DNA of 64,000 nucleotides from an uncultured Saprospiraceae bacterium (lineage in GTDB: Bacteria; Bacteroidota; Bacteroidia; Chitinophagales; Saprospiraceae), in assembly GCA_937872385.1 (NCBI GenBank), contig CALMSO010000056.1, positions 1 to 64,000 on the forward strand, in the 5' to 3' direction. Under the pieces are notes generated by a model that saw nothing but the letters and a program-made list of their open reading frames with translations, did not search any database and had not been told where the DNA came from. Shown here in pieces: positions 16,068 through 25,054 of this stretch; within the stretch, counting starts at the first letter, position 1, and the number at the start of each line of letters is the position of its first letter. A program made the position numbers and the translations under genes.

Positions 16068-17861
16068 TCAAATGACCGGGGCGGCGGCGGGCTTTTGCTG
16101 CGGAATGGAAATATAGAATGTAGTGCCTTGCCCAAGGCGGCTTTCAAAGCGGATATTGCCTTGCATCAGCTCCACATAGCGTTTTACAATATTGAGTCCC
16201 AGCCCGGTCCCCTGAATATTTTCTACATTGTGCGCCCGAAAAAACGGCGAAAACAGGTGCTGTTGCTCTTCTTCCGGAATGCCAATGCCTTCATCGGCAA
16301 TGCTGATGTGCAGCACGTTTGCGTTGGTGCGAATGGAGCAGGTAATTTTTTTGCCAGGGTCGGAATATTTGATCGCATTGGAAAGCAGGTTGAAGAATAC
16401 GTTTTTCAACATTTTTTTGTCGAGTACTAATATTTGCCGTTCGCATTCTAATAAAGGCTCGATGCTTTGTCCGGGTTTGAGCAGCACCTTGATTTCTTCC
16501 ATGATTTCGCTGCAAAAGTCCTGAATGTCAAATGCTACGGGACTGACCTGTATTTTGCCTTCTTCAAAACGGCTGAGAGAGAGAAAATCGTTGAGGATGT
16601 TGGTCAGATTGACCACTGCCGATTTGATGCGGATGGTGTGGCGCTCTCTTTTGGCCTGCTGCTCGCTCAGTTTGTAAGCTTCTATCAGGTCGGCGGAAGA
16701 AAGGATGGTGCTCAACGGGGTGCGAAACTCGTGCGAAGCCATGGAGACAAAGCGCGATTTGAGTTCACTGAGTTCTTTTTCCTTGGCTAAAGCTTTGCGG
16801 ATTTCTTGCTCGCTGGCGCGGAGGGCATTTTCGGCGGCTTCGCGTTCCTGGATTTCTTTTTTGAGTTGGTTATTGGTATTGAGCAATTGATTGACGGCGG
16901 CGGCCAATTCTTCGGTACGTTGCTCAACGCGCTGCTCCAGTTCGGCATTAAGCCGGATGATGCGCTCCTCGGCGGCCCGGTGGTCGGTGATGTCCACGCC
17001 AGCACTAATGATGGCCCGAACGGTTCCGTTGGGATTAGGGATGACCGAATTGTGCCAGGCAATCAGTCGGTTTTGCCCGGTGTGGCGGTTGAAAATTTTG
17101 TATTCGATGTATTCCAACTCGGCGTGGTTATTGCCCATCACCTCACGAAATCGTGTGCGCACGCTCTCGCGCTCTTCGGGCGCTACGGCTAAGTCAAACC
17201 ACTTTTGCCCCAGCACTTCCTCCGCGGTGTAGCCCAGCATTTCGCTGCCCTTTCTATTGAGCATGGTCACGCGCTTTTCTTGGTCAATGATGACAAAAAT
17301 AGTATTAGCTACGTCGAGGTACTGTCGGGTGCGTTCTTTCTCTTCGAGTAAGGCTTTTTCGGCGGCTTTTTGTTCGCTCAGGTCGTGCAGGATACCTGTA
17401 AAAATGCGGCGGCTATGCAGGTTTACTTCGCTGATACTCAGGCGTAAAGGAAAAATACGTCCGTCTTTGCACTTGCCATATACTTCCCGCCCGATACCGA
17501 TAATCTTGCGCTCACCGGTGCGCATATAGTTGGCCATATAACCATCATGGTGGCTGGAGTCGGGTTCGGGCATTAATACGCGCACATTTTGCCCGATCAG
17601 CTCGGCTATATTATAGCCAAATAGCTTGGCCGCTGCCGCATTGACAGATTCCATGCTGCCGCGCTCATCAATCGTGATAATGCCATCGGTGGCCGTATCA
17701 ATGATGGCATTGAGCTTCAGGACGATATCCGAGAACTGTTGTTGCAATGATTTATTGGATTTCACGTGGTATTCAGTTTGCAAAGCAAATATTTCTGAAA
17801 TTAGAAAAAAATGACAAAAATCATCCATCTGGCAACGAAAATCATTCTGTTTTTTTTCCAA
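16068..17861 (-). CDS. PAS-domain sensor histidine kinase
   Basis: This 597-residue soluble kinase has no membrane segment. It has a FixL-like PAS domain (about 45-160), a second PAS with PAC (about 178-295), a coiled coil (295-365), HisKA with H377 in SHEFRTPLS and HATPase_c with N (FFNLLSNAIKYSD), DEGIGIP and GTGLGLNIVKRY motifs. The first PAS has a histidine-rich LMPEPDSSHHDGYM segment like that of oxygen sensors, so it may bind haem. The start is unsettled: 17861 is the longest ATG frame, but the first 32 residues look non-coding and a GTG at 17765 just before the PAS domain is a good alternative. It precedes the REC-CRP gene. Confidence 0.9.
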   Translation of the reverse strand: MEKKQNDFRCQMDDFCHFFLISEIFALQTEYHVKSNKSLQQQFSDIVLKLNAIIDTATDGIITIDERGSMESVNAAAAKLFGYNIAELIGQNVRVLMPEPDSSHHDGYMANYMRTGERKIIGIGREVYGKCKDGRIFPLRLSISEVNLHSRRIFTGILHDLSEQKAAEKALLEEKERTRQYLDVANTIFVIIDQEKRVTMLNRKGSEMLGYTAEEVLGQKWFDLAVAPEERESVRTRFREVMGNNHAELEYIEYKIFNRHTGQNRLIAWHNSVIPNPNGTVRAIISAGVDITDHRAAEERIIRLNAELEQRVEQRTEELAAAVNQLLNTNNQLKKEIQEREAAENALRASEQEIRKALAKEKELSELKSRFVSMASHEFRTPLSTILSSADLIEAYKLSEQQAKRERHTIRIKSAVVNLTNILNDFLSLSRFEEGKIQVSPVAFDIQDFCSEIMEEIKVLLKPGQSIEPLLECERQILVLDKKMLKNVFFNLLSNAIKYSDPGKKITCSIRTNANVLHISIADEGIGIPEEEQQHLFSPFFRAHNVENIQGTGLGLNIVKRYVELMQGNIRFESRLGQGTTFYISIPQQKPAAAPVI

Positions 17862-18033
17862 CTCGCTTACCTTGCGTATCAGGTGAAGTATTTTTCAGGC
17901 TAAAACGAATGCCGAAAGGCTTAGTTTTCAAAGCAGGTTGCCGAATAATATGCAGCGAGGCATTTGCCTGAAAACGCTTCATGCGGATTTTTATAAAAAA
18001 AACTCCGAAAAACGTATAAAAAGTAAGAAAGCC

Positions 18034-18339
18034 ATGATTGTCTCAAACAATACGATAGAAATACCTCGCTTGCATCTGCTGGGTGTGGGATCCTTGGAAA
18101 CCAAAGCGCTGAAGCACAATGTATTGCTGGCGCTACAGGAGCTGGGGCTAAACGTCATTCTCGAAGAGATTGAAGCATTTGAGCGCCTGATGGAGTACGA
18201 CATCAGCGGCATACCGGCCTTAGCCGTGGGCGAGGAAGTGGTGTTGGAAAAAGAAATCCCTTCGGTGGATGCATTAAAAGACTTACTGAAACCGATTTTT
18301 AGCCCAGCTAATAATGGTAATAGTGCGGAAGAATTGTAA
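18034..18339 (+). CDS. Thioredoxin-like small protein without a CxxC motif
   Basis: This 101-residue protein follows the plan of the small thioredoxin_3 (MTH895-like) family: strand RLHLLGVGS, helix with KALKHNVLLALQELG, strand NVILEEIE, the cis-proline segment ISGIPALAVGEEVV, and a last helix VDALKDLLKPIF. Where relatives have G-C-x-x-C, this one reads G-S-L-E-T (residues 19-23), so both redox cysteines are gone. The fold is probably kept for binding. The start at 18034 was chosen because the upstream 32 residues look non-coding. It precedes the universal stress gene by 111 bases. Confidence 0.65.
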   Translation: MIVSNNTIEIPRLHLLGVGSLETKALKHNVLLALQELGLNVILEEIEAFERLMEYDISGIPALAVGEEVVLEKEIPSVDALKDLLKPIFSPANNGNSAEEL

Positions 18340-18450
18340 CTTTACGCGGGAGGCCCCTTGCGAAAAGCGTGCAACAGGAGCGCCTTCATCACCGGTTTTT
18401 TTACCATTCAACCAACAAAATCTGATTGCCTAAAACAAAACGCGCTAACC

Positions 18451-19248
18451 ATGAAAAAACTGCTTGTGCCAACCGATTTTTCTGATAATGCCAACAATGC
18501 GCTGGCTTATGCTATATATCTGGCTAATATTTTCGGCAGCGAAATTACGTTGCTGAATAGTTATAAGGTTTATACCGCTACGGGCAGCCTTACTTCGGTG
18601 GAGCCTTACATTAGAGAAGATTCCGAACGAGAGCTGCAAACCATCGTAGATCGCTACAGTAGCCAATTGACCGGTGATGCGACTATGGTCACCAAAATCC
18701 TCAAGGGGGATACGGTGGGCACTATCGCCCGTACCGCCGACACTGGCTACGACCTCGTGGTGATGGGTACGCAGGGGGCTTCCGGGATGGCGGAAATTTT
18801 CATCGGTAGTACTACTAATGGCGTCATCAAAAATACCAAAACGCCGGTGCTGGCCATTCCCGAAAAGTTTGCCTACCGACCCATTGAAAACATCGTGATG
18901 GCGGTGGACGAAGAAGAAGCCTTTCAGGAAACCTTGCTGACACCTTTGGTCGCTATTGCTAAACAAAGCAGCGCTATGCTCCGGTTATATCACAAGGATG
19001 TAGCCAATGATGGTATGAATACCGCGATTGACAAATTTCTCGAAGGCATTGAGCGCACGTATCATTACGAATTAGATTCCGACAATGTCAATGAAAGCAT
19101 TAATCGTTTTGTCAAGGAGCAAAATGCCGATTTGCTATGCATGATTCGCCGCCAGCGCAGCTTCATCGAAAATATTTTTCACGATAGCGTAACCACTAAT
19201 GAAGTGTTCAACAGCCCAGTACCACTGCTGATTTTGCAAGAAAAATAA
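18451..19248 (+). CDS. Universal stress protein, tandem UspA domains
   Basis: This 265-residue protein consists of two Usp domains. The first (1-145) begins MKKLLVPTDFSDNANNAL and keeps the ATP-binding signature VVMGTQGASGMAEIFIGSTT (G-x2-G-x9-G-S/T). The second (about 150-265) begins ENIVMAVDEEEAF, is shorter and has lost that motif. Proteins of this type respond to starvation and redox stress; their molecular action is usually unclear. The start at 18451 follows the family. A terminator-like hairpin lies downstream. Confidence 0.92.
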   Translation: MKKLLVPTDFSDNANNALAYAIYLANIFGSEITLLNSYKVYTATGSLTSVEPYIREDSERELQTIVDRYSSQLTGDATMVTKILKGDTVGTIARTADTGYDLVVMGTQGASGMAEIFIGSTTNGVIKNTKTPVLAIPEKFAYRPIENIVMAVDEEEAFQETLLTPLVAIAKQSSAMLRLYHKDVANDGMNTAIDKFLEGIERTYHYELDSDNVNESINRFVKEQNADLLCMIRRQRSFIENIFHDSVTTNEVFNSPVPLLILQEK

Positions 19249-19273
19249 GACGCCGGGAGTTGCCGGCACACTG

Positions 19274-19314
19274 GAAGCGTCCGGGAAAGTCTTTTCCAGA
19301 CGCTTTCTTTATTT
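19274..19314 (+). terminator. Terminator after the universal stress gene
   Basis: AAGCGTC (19275-19281) pairs with GACGCTT (19299-19305), and inside it GGAAA pairs with TTTCC (19284-19288 with 19293-19297). TTCTTTATTT follows. A further small hairpin, GCCGG/CCGGC at 19252-19267, sits just after the stop codon. Confidence 0.6.
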
Positions 19315-19371
19315 GAACCATTTTTCCTCCGGCTTTGTCTGGTATGCTAAATAAATACGAACCTCAATTCC

Positions 19372-20127
19372 ATGCGTTACTTCGCAGAACTGGCATACAA
19401 TGGTGCGCAATACGTCGGCTGGCAAAAACAACCCAATGGCCGTAGTGTGCAGGCGACCATCGAGCAGGCTTTCGGTACTATTTTGGGTGCTGAAATTGCT
19501 ATGACGGGCTGCGGCCGTACTGATGCGGGAGTGCACGCGCGACAGTATTTTCTGCATTTCGATTTCGAGGGCAGTTTTCCGCCGGGTTTTTTGAGTCGGG
19601 TCAATAAATTTTTGCCGCAGGATATTGCCATTTTTCGCATTTTCGAGGTAGCACCCGATGCACACGCTCGCTTCGATGCTTCTGAGCGCAGCTATGCCTA
19701 TCACCTTAGCTTTATCAAAGACCCGTTTAGCACCCAAACCGCTTGGTTTTATTCGCATCCGCAGCATCCCGATTTCGACCGGATGCAGGAGGCAGCGCAA
19801 TTATTGCTCGCTTACCGCGAATTTTATCCATTTTGCAAATCTGACCATGATGCCAAAACATTGCAATGCGATGTGTCGCGCAGCACATGGGTGCGCTTAG
19901 ACACGCATCATTGGGTGTTCCATATCACCGCCAATCGTTTTTTGCGCGGCATGGTGCGGCTCATTGTCGGGATGTGTCTGAATGTCGGATTAGAAAAAGT
20001 ATCCATAGCGGAGGTAAAAGCTGCACTCGACTACCAAACGCTGCTTCCGAAAAGCTGGAGTGTGCCGCCCGAAGGCTTGTTTTTGCGAGGCATCCAATAT
20101 CCGTTTTTGCCGAAAGGCGAGCAGTGA
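19372..20127 (+). CDS. truA: tRNA pseudouridine(38-40) synthase TruA
   Basis: This 251-residue enzyme isomerises uridines 38, 39 and 40 in the anticodon arm of many tRNAs. It opens MRYFAELAYNGAQYVGWQKQ and carries the catalytic GCGRTDAGVHA with its aspartate, then the FxxRFDASERSYAYH-type strand and a late NRFLRGMVRLIVG motif. Length is normal. It stands alone, with a terminator hairpin after it shared with the opposing amidohydrolase gene. Confidence 0.95.
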   Translation: MRYFAELAYNGAQYVGWQKQPNGRSVQATIEQAFGTILGAEIAMTGCGRTDAGVHARQYFLHFDFEGSFPPGFLSRVNKFLPQDIAIFRIFEVAPDAHARFDASERSYAYHLSFIKDPFSTQTAWFYSHPQHPDFDRMQEAAQLLLAYREFYPFCKSDHDAKTLQCDVSRSTWVRLDTHHWVFHITANRFLRGMVRLIVGMCLNVGLEKVSIAEVKAALDYQTLLPKSWSVPPEGLFLRGIQYPFLPKGEQ

Positions 20128-20181
20128 ACCGCCAACCGCGAGCTTACAGCCTATTTTATGGAAACCCCTATAAAACACACA

Positions 20182-20222
20182 GCCGGAGCGCACAGTGCAT
20201 CTCCGGCCGTGGATTGTTTTTA
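20182..20222. terminator. Bidirectional terminator between truA and an amidohydrolase gene
   Basis: GCCGGAG (20182-20188) and CTCCGGC (20201-20207) form a perfect 7-bp stem, with a smaller GCAC/GTGC dyad in its loop. A TTTTTA run (20217-20222) follows on the + strand; on the - strand a shorter TTTT lies about ten bases away. It suits the convergent arrangement of the flanking genes. Confidence 0.55.
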
Positions 20223-20252
20223 TAAAAATGGGTATTCGGCGATTGTACAAGC

Positions 20253-21545
20253 TTATTTTTTCAAACCGGGCTGCCGGTCCAAAAATTCTTGGTACAATTG
20301 AATATGGCGGCTTTCGAGGGGCACTTCCCAGCCATCAATAATCAAATGTACTACCTGCGTGGACGTCTCGAGCGGATCGCCCGTGCAAACAAAGAGCGTC
20401 GCATCTTTCCCTACTTCAATAGACCCCAAGCGGTCGGCTACGCCAAAAATTTCGGCTGGTGTGATAGTGATGGCCCGCAGTGCGGCTGCTTTATCCATGC
20501 CATAAGCCACGGCAAAGCCCGCATTAAATGGCAAATTGCGCGCATTTTCGGCGCTATTCGTGCGCAGGGCTACTTTTACGCCTGCCTTTTGCATCAGCCC
20601 CGGATTGGCGTACGCTTTGTCATAACGATCCGAGGCGCGCGTCGGCACGGCAATCACTGGGCCGGTGATGACGGGAATATTAGCTTTGGCAATCTTGTCG
20701 GCTACACGCCAGCCTTCGGCCACGCCGGTGAGCACCGCTTTGGGCACTTTCTTTTCCTGTATCCACTTGATGGCCGATTCGATTTCGTTGTAGCGATTGG
20801 CTTCTACCAGCAGTGCCATTTCGCCGCGCACCACCGGGGCCAAGGCCTCCATTTCTGGGTTGTAATCAGGCTGCGTACCGCTTTTGGCAATGTTGACGTA
20901 CAATTGCGCCTGCTCCCAGATTTCGTTCAACTGCTTGAGTTGTTTTTCCTCTTCTTTTTTCAACTCTTCTTCCGTGCGATTGTCGCCAAAACGCCGCCGC
21001 CGCACCGAAGGAAAATTGAGTACCACGCCTTTAAAACCGGCATACATCTGGTCGGGGGTGTAGCCCACCAGATTGATGAGTGCGGCCGTGCCTGGAAAAA
21101 GGCCATTGGCTGGCATGGTGAGTGCGGTAGTGACGCCTTCCACGCGGGTGACGGGAATAGCCGTTGCGTTGGGGTTCACTGCTGTGAGGGCTTGCATCTG
21201 TGGCGTGAGTTCGCCGATTTCGGCAAAATCCTGCGTCAGAGAGACCGAACTTACTTCCGACAAGCCCACGCGGGTGCCGCCGTCTATCAAACCCGGATAA
21301 ATAAACTTGCCGGCGCAATCTATGGTTTTGGCACCTGCCGGAATAGTCACATTGTTGCCCAGCGCAGTTATTTTGCCATTTTGTATAATGACAGTGCCTT
21401 GCACGGTACCATTGGTGACCGTTTCGATGGTGGCATTGGTAAGGGCAAAAGTGCCGCGCTCAGCTTTGCCGACGATTTGTGCCGGTAGGCTGAGGCTCAG
21501 AGCGCTGATGGCGATGATGCAAATGATTGACAAACTATATTTCAT
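20253..21545 (-). CDS. Amidohydrolase-family protein with lost metal site, exported
   Basis: This 430-residue protein has a signal peptide (about 1-22) and the fold order of imidazolonepropionase-like amidohydrolases: a small beta domain, the barrel entry FIYPGLIDGGTRVG, and the closing GVADRLGSIEVGKDATLFVCTGDPL that returns to the beta domain. The metal ligands are missing. The usual H-x-H after the first barrel strand reads G-T-R, and the late aspartate region reads RTNSAE. An inserted charged coiled segment (about 185-220, rich in E, K, Q) is present. It is probably not a hydrolase by itself. It is the third gene of a three-gene run. Confidence 0.8.
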   Translation of the reverse strand: MKYSLSIICIIAISALSLSLPAQIVGKAERGTFALTNATIETVTNGTVQGTVIIQNGKITALGNNVTIPAGAKTIDCAGKFIYPGLIDGGTRVGLSEVSSVSLTQDFAEIGELTPQMQALTAVNPNATAIPVTRVEGVTTALTMPANGLFPGTAALINLVGYTPDQMYAGFKGVVLNFPSVRRRRFGDNRTEEELKKEEEKQLKQLNEIWEQAQLYVNIAKSGTQPDYNPEMEALAPVVRGEMALLVEANRYNEIESAIKWIQEKKVPKAVLTGVAEGWRVADKIAKANIPVITGPVIAVPTRASDRYDKAYANPGLMQKAGVKVALRTNSAENARNLPFNAGFAVAYGMDKAAALRAITITPAEIFGVADRLGSIEVGKDATLFVCTGDPLETSTQVVHLIIDGWEVPLESRHIQLYQEFLDRQPGLKK

Positions 21546-21590
21546 GTTGTGGTTGCTTTTTTATAAAAAATGATTTCCGAATGTCCGGCA

Positions 21591-22982
21591 TTAGTTTTTC
21601 TGCTGCTCAAAAAAGTTTTGATACCGTTCAAACAAAAACTCCCAGGCGCCTTGCATACAGCGGTCGTGCGAGTGGCCGTGCTGCTCTTCGAGGAAAAAAG
21701 CCGGGAAAGACTCTTCCGGGTTGATGTCAATACGGATGTCGTCTGGGTCTTCGTTGATGTCAAAATAAACGACGCCGTCCACAATTGTTTTTTGCGGCAC
21801 ACCATATACCGACAGCGGATGGTTTTTGAAAATAACAATATCAGCGTCTTTGCCCACTTCGATAGAACCAACCTGTTGGTCAATGCCGAGTTGTATAGCC
21901 GGGTTGATAGTAATGAGCGCTAAGGCCTCATCGTCGGTGAGGCCGCCGTAGCGTTGGGTTTTGCCCGCCTGGTGGTAGAGGTGGCGGATGTAGTCGCCAG
22001 AGTCGGAATTGATAGAAGTCACCACGCCATTGCGCATCAAAATAGCTGCATTATAAGCAGTAGAATAATACACCTCGAACTTGTAGCCCCACCAGTCGGC
22101 AAAGACCGAAGCGCCCGCGCCAAAGTCCGCCAGCTCCGGTGCTACCTTGAAGCCTTCATTAACGTGCTGGAAGCAGAGTTTGGTCACGCCAAAATCGCGG
22201 CAAACATTCATTAGCATATAAATCTCGTCGGCGCGGTAGGAGTGGCAATGAATAATAATATCCCCTTTCAGGATGTCGGCCATAGTTTGCAAACGGCGGT
22301 CGTATTGTGGCGGCACAGCATTCGGATTGGTTTTCTTCTCCTCGTTGTACTTGTTCCAGGCTTCCATGTAATTTTTGCCTTCGGTGAAGGCCTTGCGAAT
22401 GACAAACTCCACGCCCATGCGAGAAGCGGGTATGATACCGCTGCCTTCGCCGTGTACGCGCATCGGGTTTTCGCCCAATGCAAACTTGATGGTACGCGGC
22501 GCGTTGGCCATCCGGAGGTCTTCGGGGTTTTTGGTACCCCAGCGGTGCTTGATGGTTTCGCATTCGCCGCCAATGGCATTGGCTGAGCCGTGCATGGCGT
22601 GCGAGGAAGTGCAGCCGCCTGCCAGCGCCCGATAAATGGACACATCAAAAGGGTCGAGCGCGTCGCCTACCCATACTTCGGCGGTCACCGGGCTGGTAGC
22701 TTCATTGATGGCGTCGAGCGCAATGTGTGAGTGGGCATCAATGATGCCCGGCATAACGTACATGCCCGTAGCATCCACGATTTCCACGCCCGCAGGTGCC
22801 GGAATGCTCTTGCCCACGCGGGTGATTTTGCCTTTTTCTACCAGCACGTCGGTGTTTTCGAGCGTACCTTTGGTAATGGTTAGTACCGTACCATTTTTAA
22901 TGAGCATACTGCCCGTTTTCGGCTGCGCCAACAGTGCGGTAGCGCCGAACAATAGGGTGAGAAGCAAAGCGTATTTATTCAT
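21591..22982 (-). CDS. Exported metal-dependent amidohydrolase
   Basis: This 463-residue periplasmic enzyme has a signal peptide (1-20) and an intact binuclear-type metal site: H84 and H86 (IDAHSHIALD), a barrel histidine in IIIHCHSYRADE, another in LCFQHVNEG and a late aspartate in SINSDSGDYIRH. The closing IGVDQQ-like region GSIEVGKDADIVIFKNHPLS is typical of imidazolonepropionase-like amidohydrolases, which cleave cyclic amides or peptides. The C-terminal tail is histidine-containing (HGHSHDR). Substrate is unknown. It lies between two relatives that have lost these ligands, with short gaps on both sides, so the three form one operon. Confidence 0.88.
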   Translation of the reverse strand: MNKYALLLTLLFGATALLAQPKTGSMLIKNGTVLTITKGTLENTDVLVEKGKITRVGKSIPAPAGVEIVDATGMYVMPGIIDAHSHIALDAINEATSPVTAEVWVGDALDPFDVSIYRALAGGCTSSHAMHGSANAIGGECETIKHRWGTKNPEDLRMANAPRTIKFALGENPMRVHGEGSGIIPASRMGVEFVIRKAFTEGKNYMEAWNKYNEEKKTNPNAVPPQYDRRLQTMADILKGDIIIHCHSYRADEIYMLMNVCRDFGVTKLCFQHVNEGFKVAPELADFGAGASVFADWWGYKFEVYYSTAYNAAILMRNGVVTSINSDSGDYIRHLYHQAGKTQRYGGLTDDEALALITINPAIQLGIDQQVGSIEVGKDADIVIFKNHPLSVYGVPQKTIVDGVVYFDINEDPDDIRIDINPEESFPAFFLEEQHGHSHDRCMQGAWEFLFERYQNFFEQQKN

Positions 22983-23023
22983 AATTGCATTTAATTTGAA
23001 TTTGAAAAAAGAAAGATACCGGA

Positions 23024-24739
23024 TTAGTTTTTGCCCGGATTGCGCGAGCCTTCCACCCGGAAAGTGCCAAACTGCCCAACCGAAACGGTGCCCTCCATGT
23101 TGTTACCGTCAATTAGCAATTCGTAGTCTAATACCAGCGACTGCCCGCCCATGTTGATGTTGGCCGAAAACGTCAGCGCATTGCCCTTGATTTCCGCATT
23201 GCTGATGGGGGTCTCCTGATTTGTTTGCGAATTGGAAATCGTACCGCTGAGGCTGCCGTTGCTGTCCACTATTTCTAAGCGCCCCTCGGTGGTTTGCCCT
23301 GGCACATTGATGGTGTAGCTCCAGATGCCGGCTGGTTTGGCATTGGCGTTGGGGTCGCCTGCTTTACGTGTAACGACCTCGTATTCAAACAATTGACCTT
23401 CAATCATGACATAGCGCACATTCGACTTTTCGGCGAAGTAAGGCTTGTCGGTAATGACTAAATTGGCGAGTTTACCTTTTTCTACAGTGCCCATCACATT
23501 GGCTACGCCGAGCATTTTGGCCGGAGTGGTAGTGAGCGCAGCTAAGGCCGTATTTTCGCTCAGCCCATTGGCAATCATCTTGCGCAAGTTGGACTGCACA
23601 TCGGTGCTTTTTACAGTCATAGCCGAAAAGGCAAATTCGATACCCGCTTTTTCAAACACACCAGACTGGGCGAGGTACCGCTGCAATTCTTCGGCGCTGC
23701 GTTTTTCTAGTATTTCCATCTCCTGCTCGGTGATGGACTTTTCCTTTTTCGCAGCATCCTTGTCGCCTTCTTTCTTTTCGGGTTGTTTTTTTTCTTTTGG
23801 CAAATCCAGCGCCACCAAAACCGGGATGTTTTTTGATTTAAGTACATTCGCTACTTCCCAGCCCTGCTTTACGTTGGTCAGTACCATTGGAAATTTCAAT
23901 TCGTCCTGCAAAGTGAGCGCCCGATGAATGGATTTCAAATCGCTGGCGGCAAAAAACACTGGCATTTTTTTATCAATCACTGGGTAAAAAGCTTGCAGGC
24001 TGCGGTCATAATTGGGGCGTGCCATTCCTGTCGGATTTTTGGCGTACATGGCCTCGTGGGCTTTGGCTTGCTCGGCACGTTTGTACAGTTCGCGCCATTT
24101 TGACATAACGGCAATGACCGTGGACGGATAGACACGTCCGGCGCCTGCGAGCTGACTGAAAAGTGCGGTTTCGTTGCGCATTACCATCGCGTCGGCGGAG
24201 CTGCCTTTGAGCAAAACGACCGCGCCCGTGCCCGGCAGCATGTTGCCACGCGGCACTACGTGAGCAGCCGTGAAGCCTGCTTTGCGCATCTCTTCGATGG
24301 ATTTGTCATCCGCTTTGAGTTGGTCTTTTACCTGTTGTTCAGGAGTGATGCCGGACTGTTCGTTGGTGGGGTTGCTGCGGTTTACCTGTTGTGCCTGTTG
24401 GGGGCGCGGTGCTTGTCCGCGTTGGGCCTGCGTGTTGTCGGGGCGGGGCACACCAGTGTGCGACAGCCCATCAATGAAGCCAGCATAGACATACATAGAA
24501 TCTGCGGCGATGACCCGCGCACCGACGGGTATTTTCACCTCTTTGCCTACGGCAAGGATAAGCCCATCCTTGATGACGATGGTTCCTTTTTCAATTACTT
24601 GCCCTGGTTTTTGCACAATATTGGCATTGGTAAGTGCCAAAGTACGGGTAACCGGTGACACCAATGATTCCTGAGCGTGCAGCCATCCTGCGGTCATCAT
24701 CAGTAGTGCCACTTTGCATAATAGTGAGTAGTACTTCAT
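23024..24739 (-). CDS. Amidohydrolase-family protein with lost metal site plus C-terminal beta domain, exported
   Basis: This 571-residue protein has a signal peptide (1-22). It has amidohydrolase architecture, but the first ligand pair is reduced (GFIDGLSHTG, only the second histidine kept) and the late aspartate region reads AFSAMTVKST. A proline/glutamine-rich segment near residues 103-130 and a lysine/glutamate-rich insert near 320-345 interrupt the barrel. The last 110 residues form an extra beta domain (IWSYTINVPGQTTEGRLEI to the end) of a kind seen in lipid-binding-like or calycin modules. It is the first gene of the operon, with a -7 box about 110 bases upstream. Confidence 0.8.
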   Translation of the reverse strand: MKYYSLLCKVALLMMTAGWLHAQESLVSPVTRTLALTNANIVQKPGQVIEKGTIVIKDGLILAVGKEVKIPVGARVIAADSMYVYAGFIDGLSHTGVPRPDNTQAQRGQAPRPQQAQQVNRSNPTNEQSGITPEQQVKDQLKADDKSIEEMRKAGFTAAHVVPRGNMLPGTGAVVLLKGSSADAMVMRNETALFSQLAGAGRVYPSTVIAVMSKWRELYKRAEQAKAHEAMYAKNPTGMARPNYDRSLQAFYPVIDKKMPVFFAASDLKSIHRALTLQDELKFPMVLTNVKQGWEVANVLKSKNIPVLVALDLPKEKKQPEKKEGDKDAAKKEKSITEQEMEILEKRSAEELQRYLAQSGVFEKAGIEFAFSAMTVKSTDVQSNLRKMIANGLSENTALAALTTTPAKMLGVANVMGTVEKGKLANLVITDKPYFAEKSNVRYVMIEGQLFEYEVVTRKAGDPNANAKPAGIWSYTINVPGQTTEGRLEIVDSNGSLSGTISNSQTNQETPISNAEIKGNALTFSANINMGGQSLVLDYELLIDGNNMEGTVSVGQFGTFRVEGSRNPGKN

Positions 24740-25054
24740 TTTGTGATTTGATTAGTGAAAGAAGTTTGTTCAGGCGTCGGCCCGAGACCTGGTTAATAAA
24801 AAACAGTTGTCAGATAGTTTTTTTCAAGCCAACAGCTGTTCGCAAAAACAAAATTAGGAAATTCGGCGAAAAACCCGAATGAAAAACCTTGCCAAGGGCG
24901 CTGCGGCCACATTGCTTGTAAGACATTTTATAATTCACCTTTTTTTCAATCGGGAAAAGTTTTTTGAACAGCGAGAAATCAATATTTTACCGCACAAAAG
25001 CATTATCGGTCTGCCACATTGGCGGCCAGTGCTCTAAAATTGGTTTGTAATCGC
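24740..25054. other. Divergent intergenic region
   Basis: This 315-base gap lies between the amidohydrolase operon and the TMTC-like gene. It holds the -7 box at 24849-24856 (-), the palindrome AACAGCTGTT at 24831-24840 and an A/T-rich section at 24930-24990. No clear promoter for the rightward gene and no RNA gene was found. Confidence 0.45.
24849..24856 (-). promoter_or_regulatory. -7 element for the amidohydrolase operon
   Basis: Read on the - strand the bases are TAATTTTG, a match to TAnnTTTG. The -33 region has TTC rather than TTG. The transcript would start near 24843 and have a leader of about 100 bases with the small palindrome AACAGCTGTT (24831-24840) close to its 5' end. Confidence 0.4.

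Noticed and set aside
20289..21488. A 399-codon open frame on the + strand opposite an amidohydrolase gene.
   Set aside because: Its translation is rich in H, G, F and A without any domain, and the opposite strand encodes a clear protein with signal peptide and family motifs.
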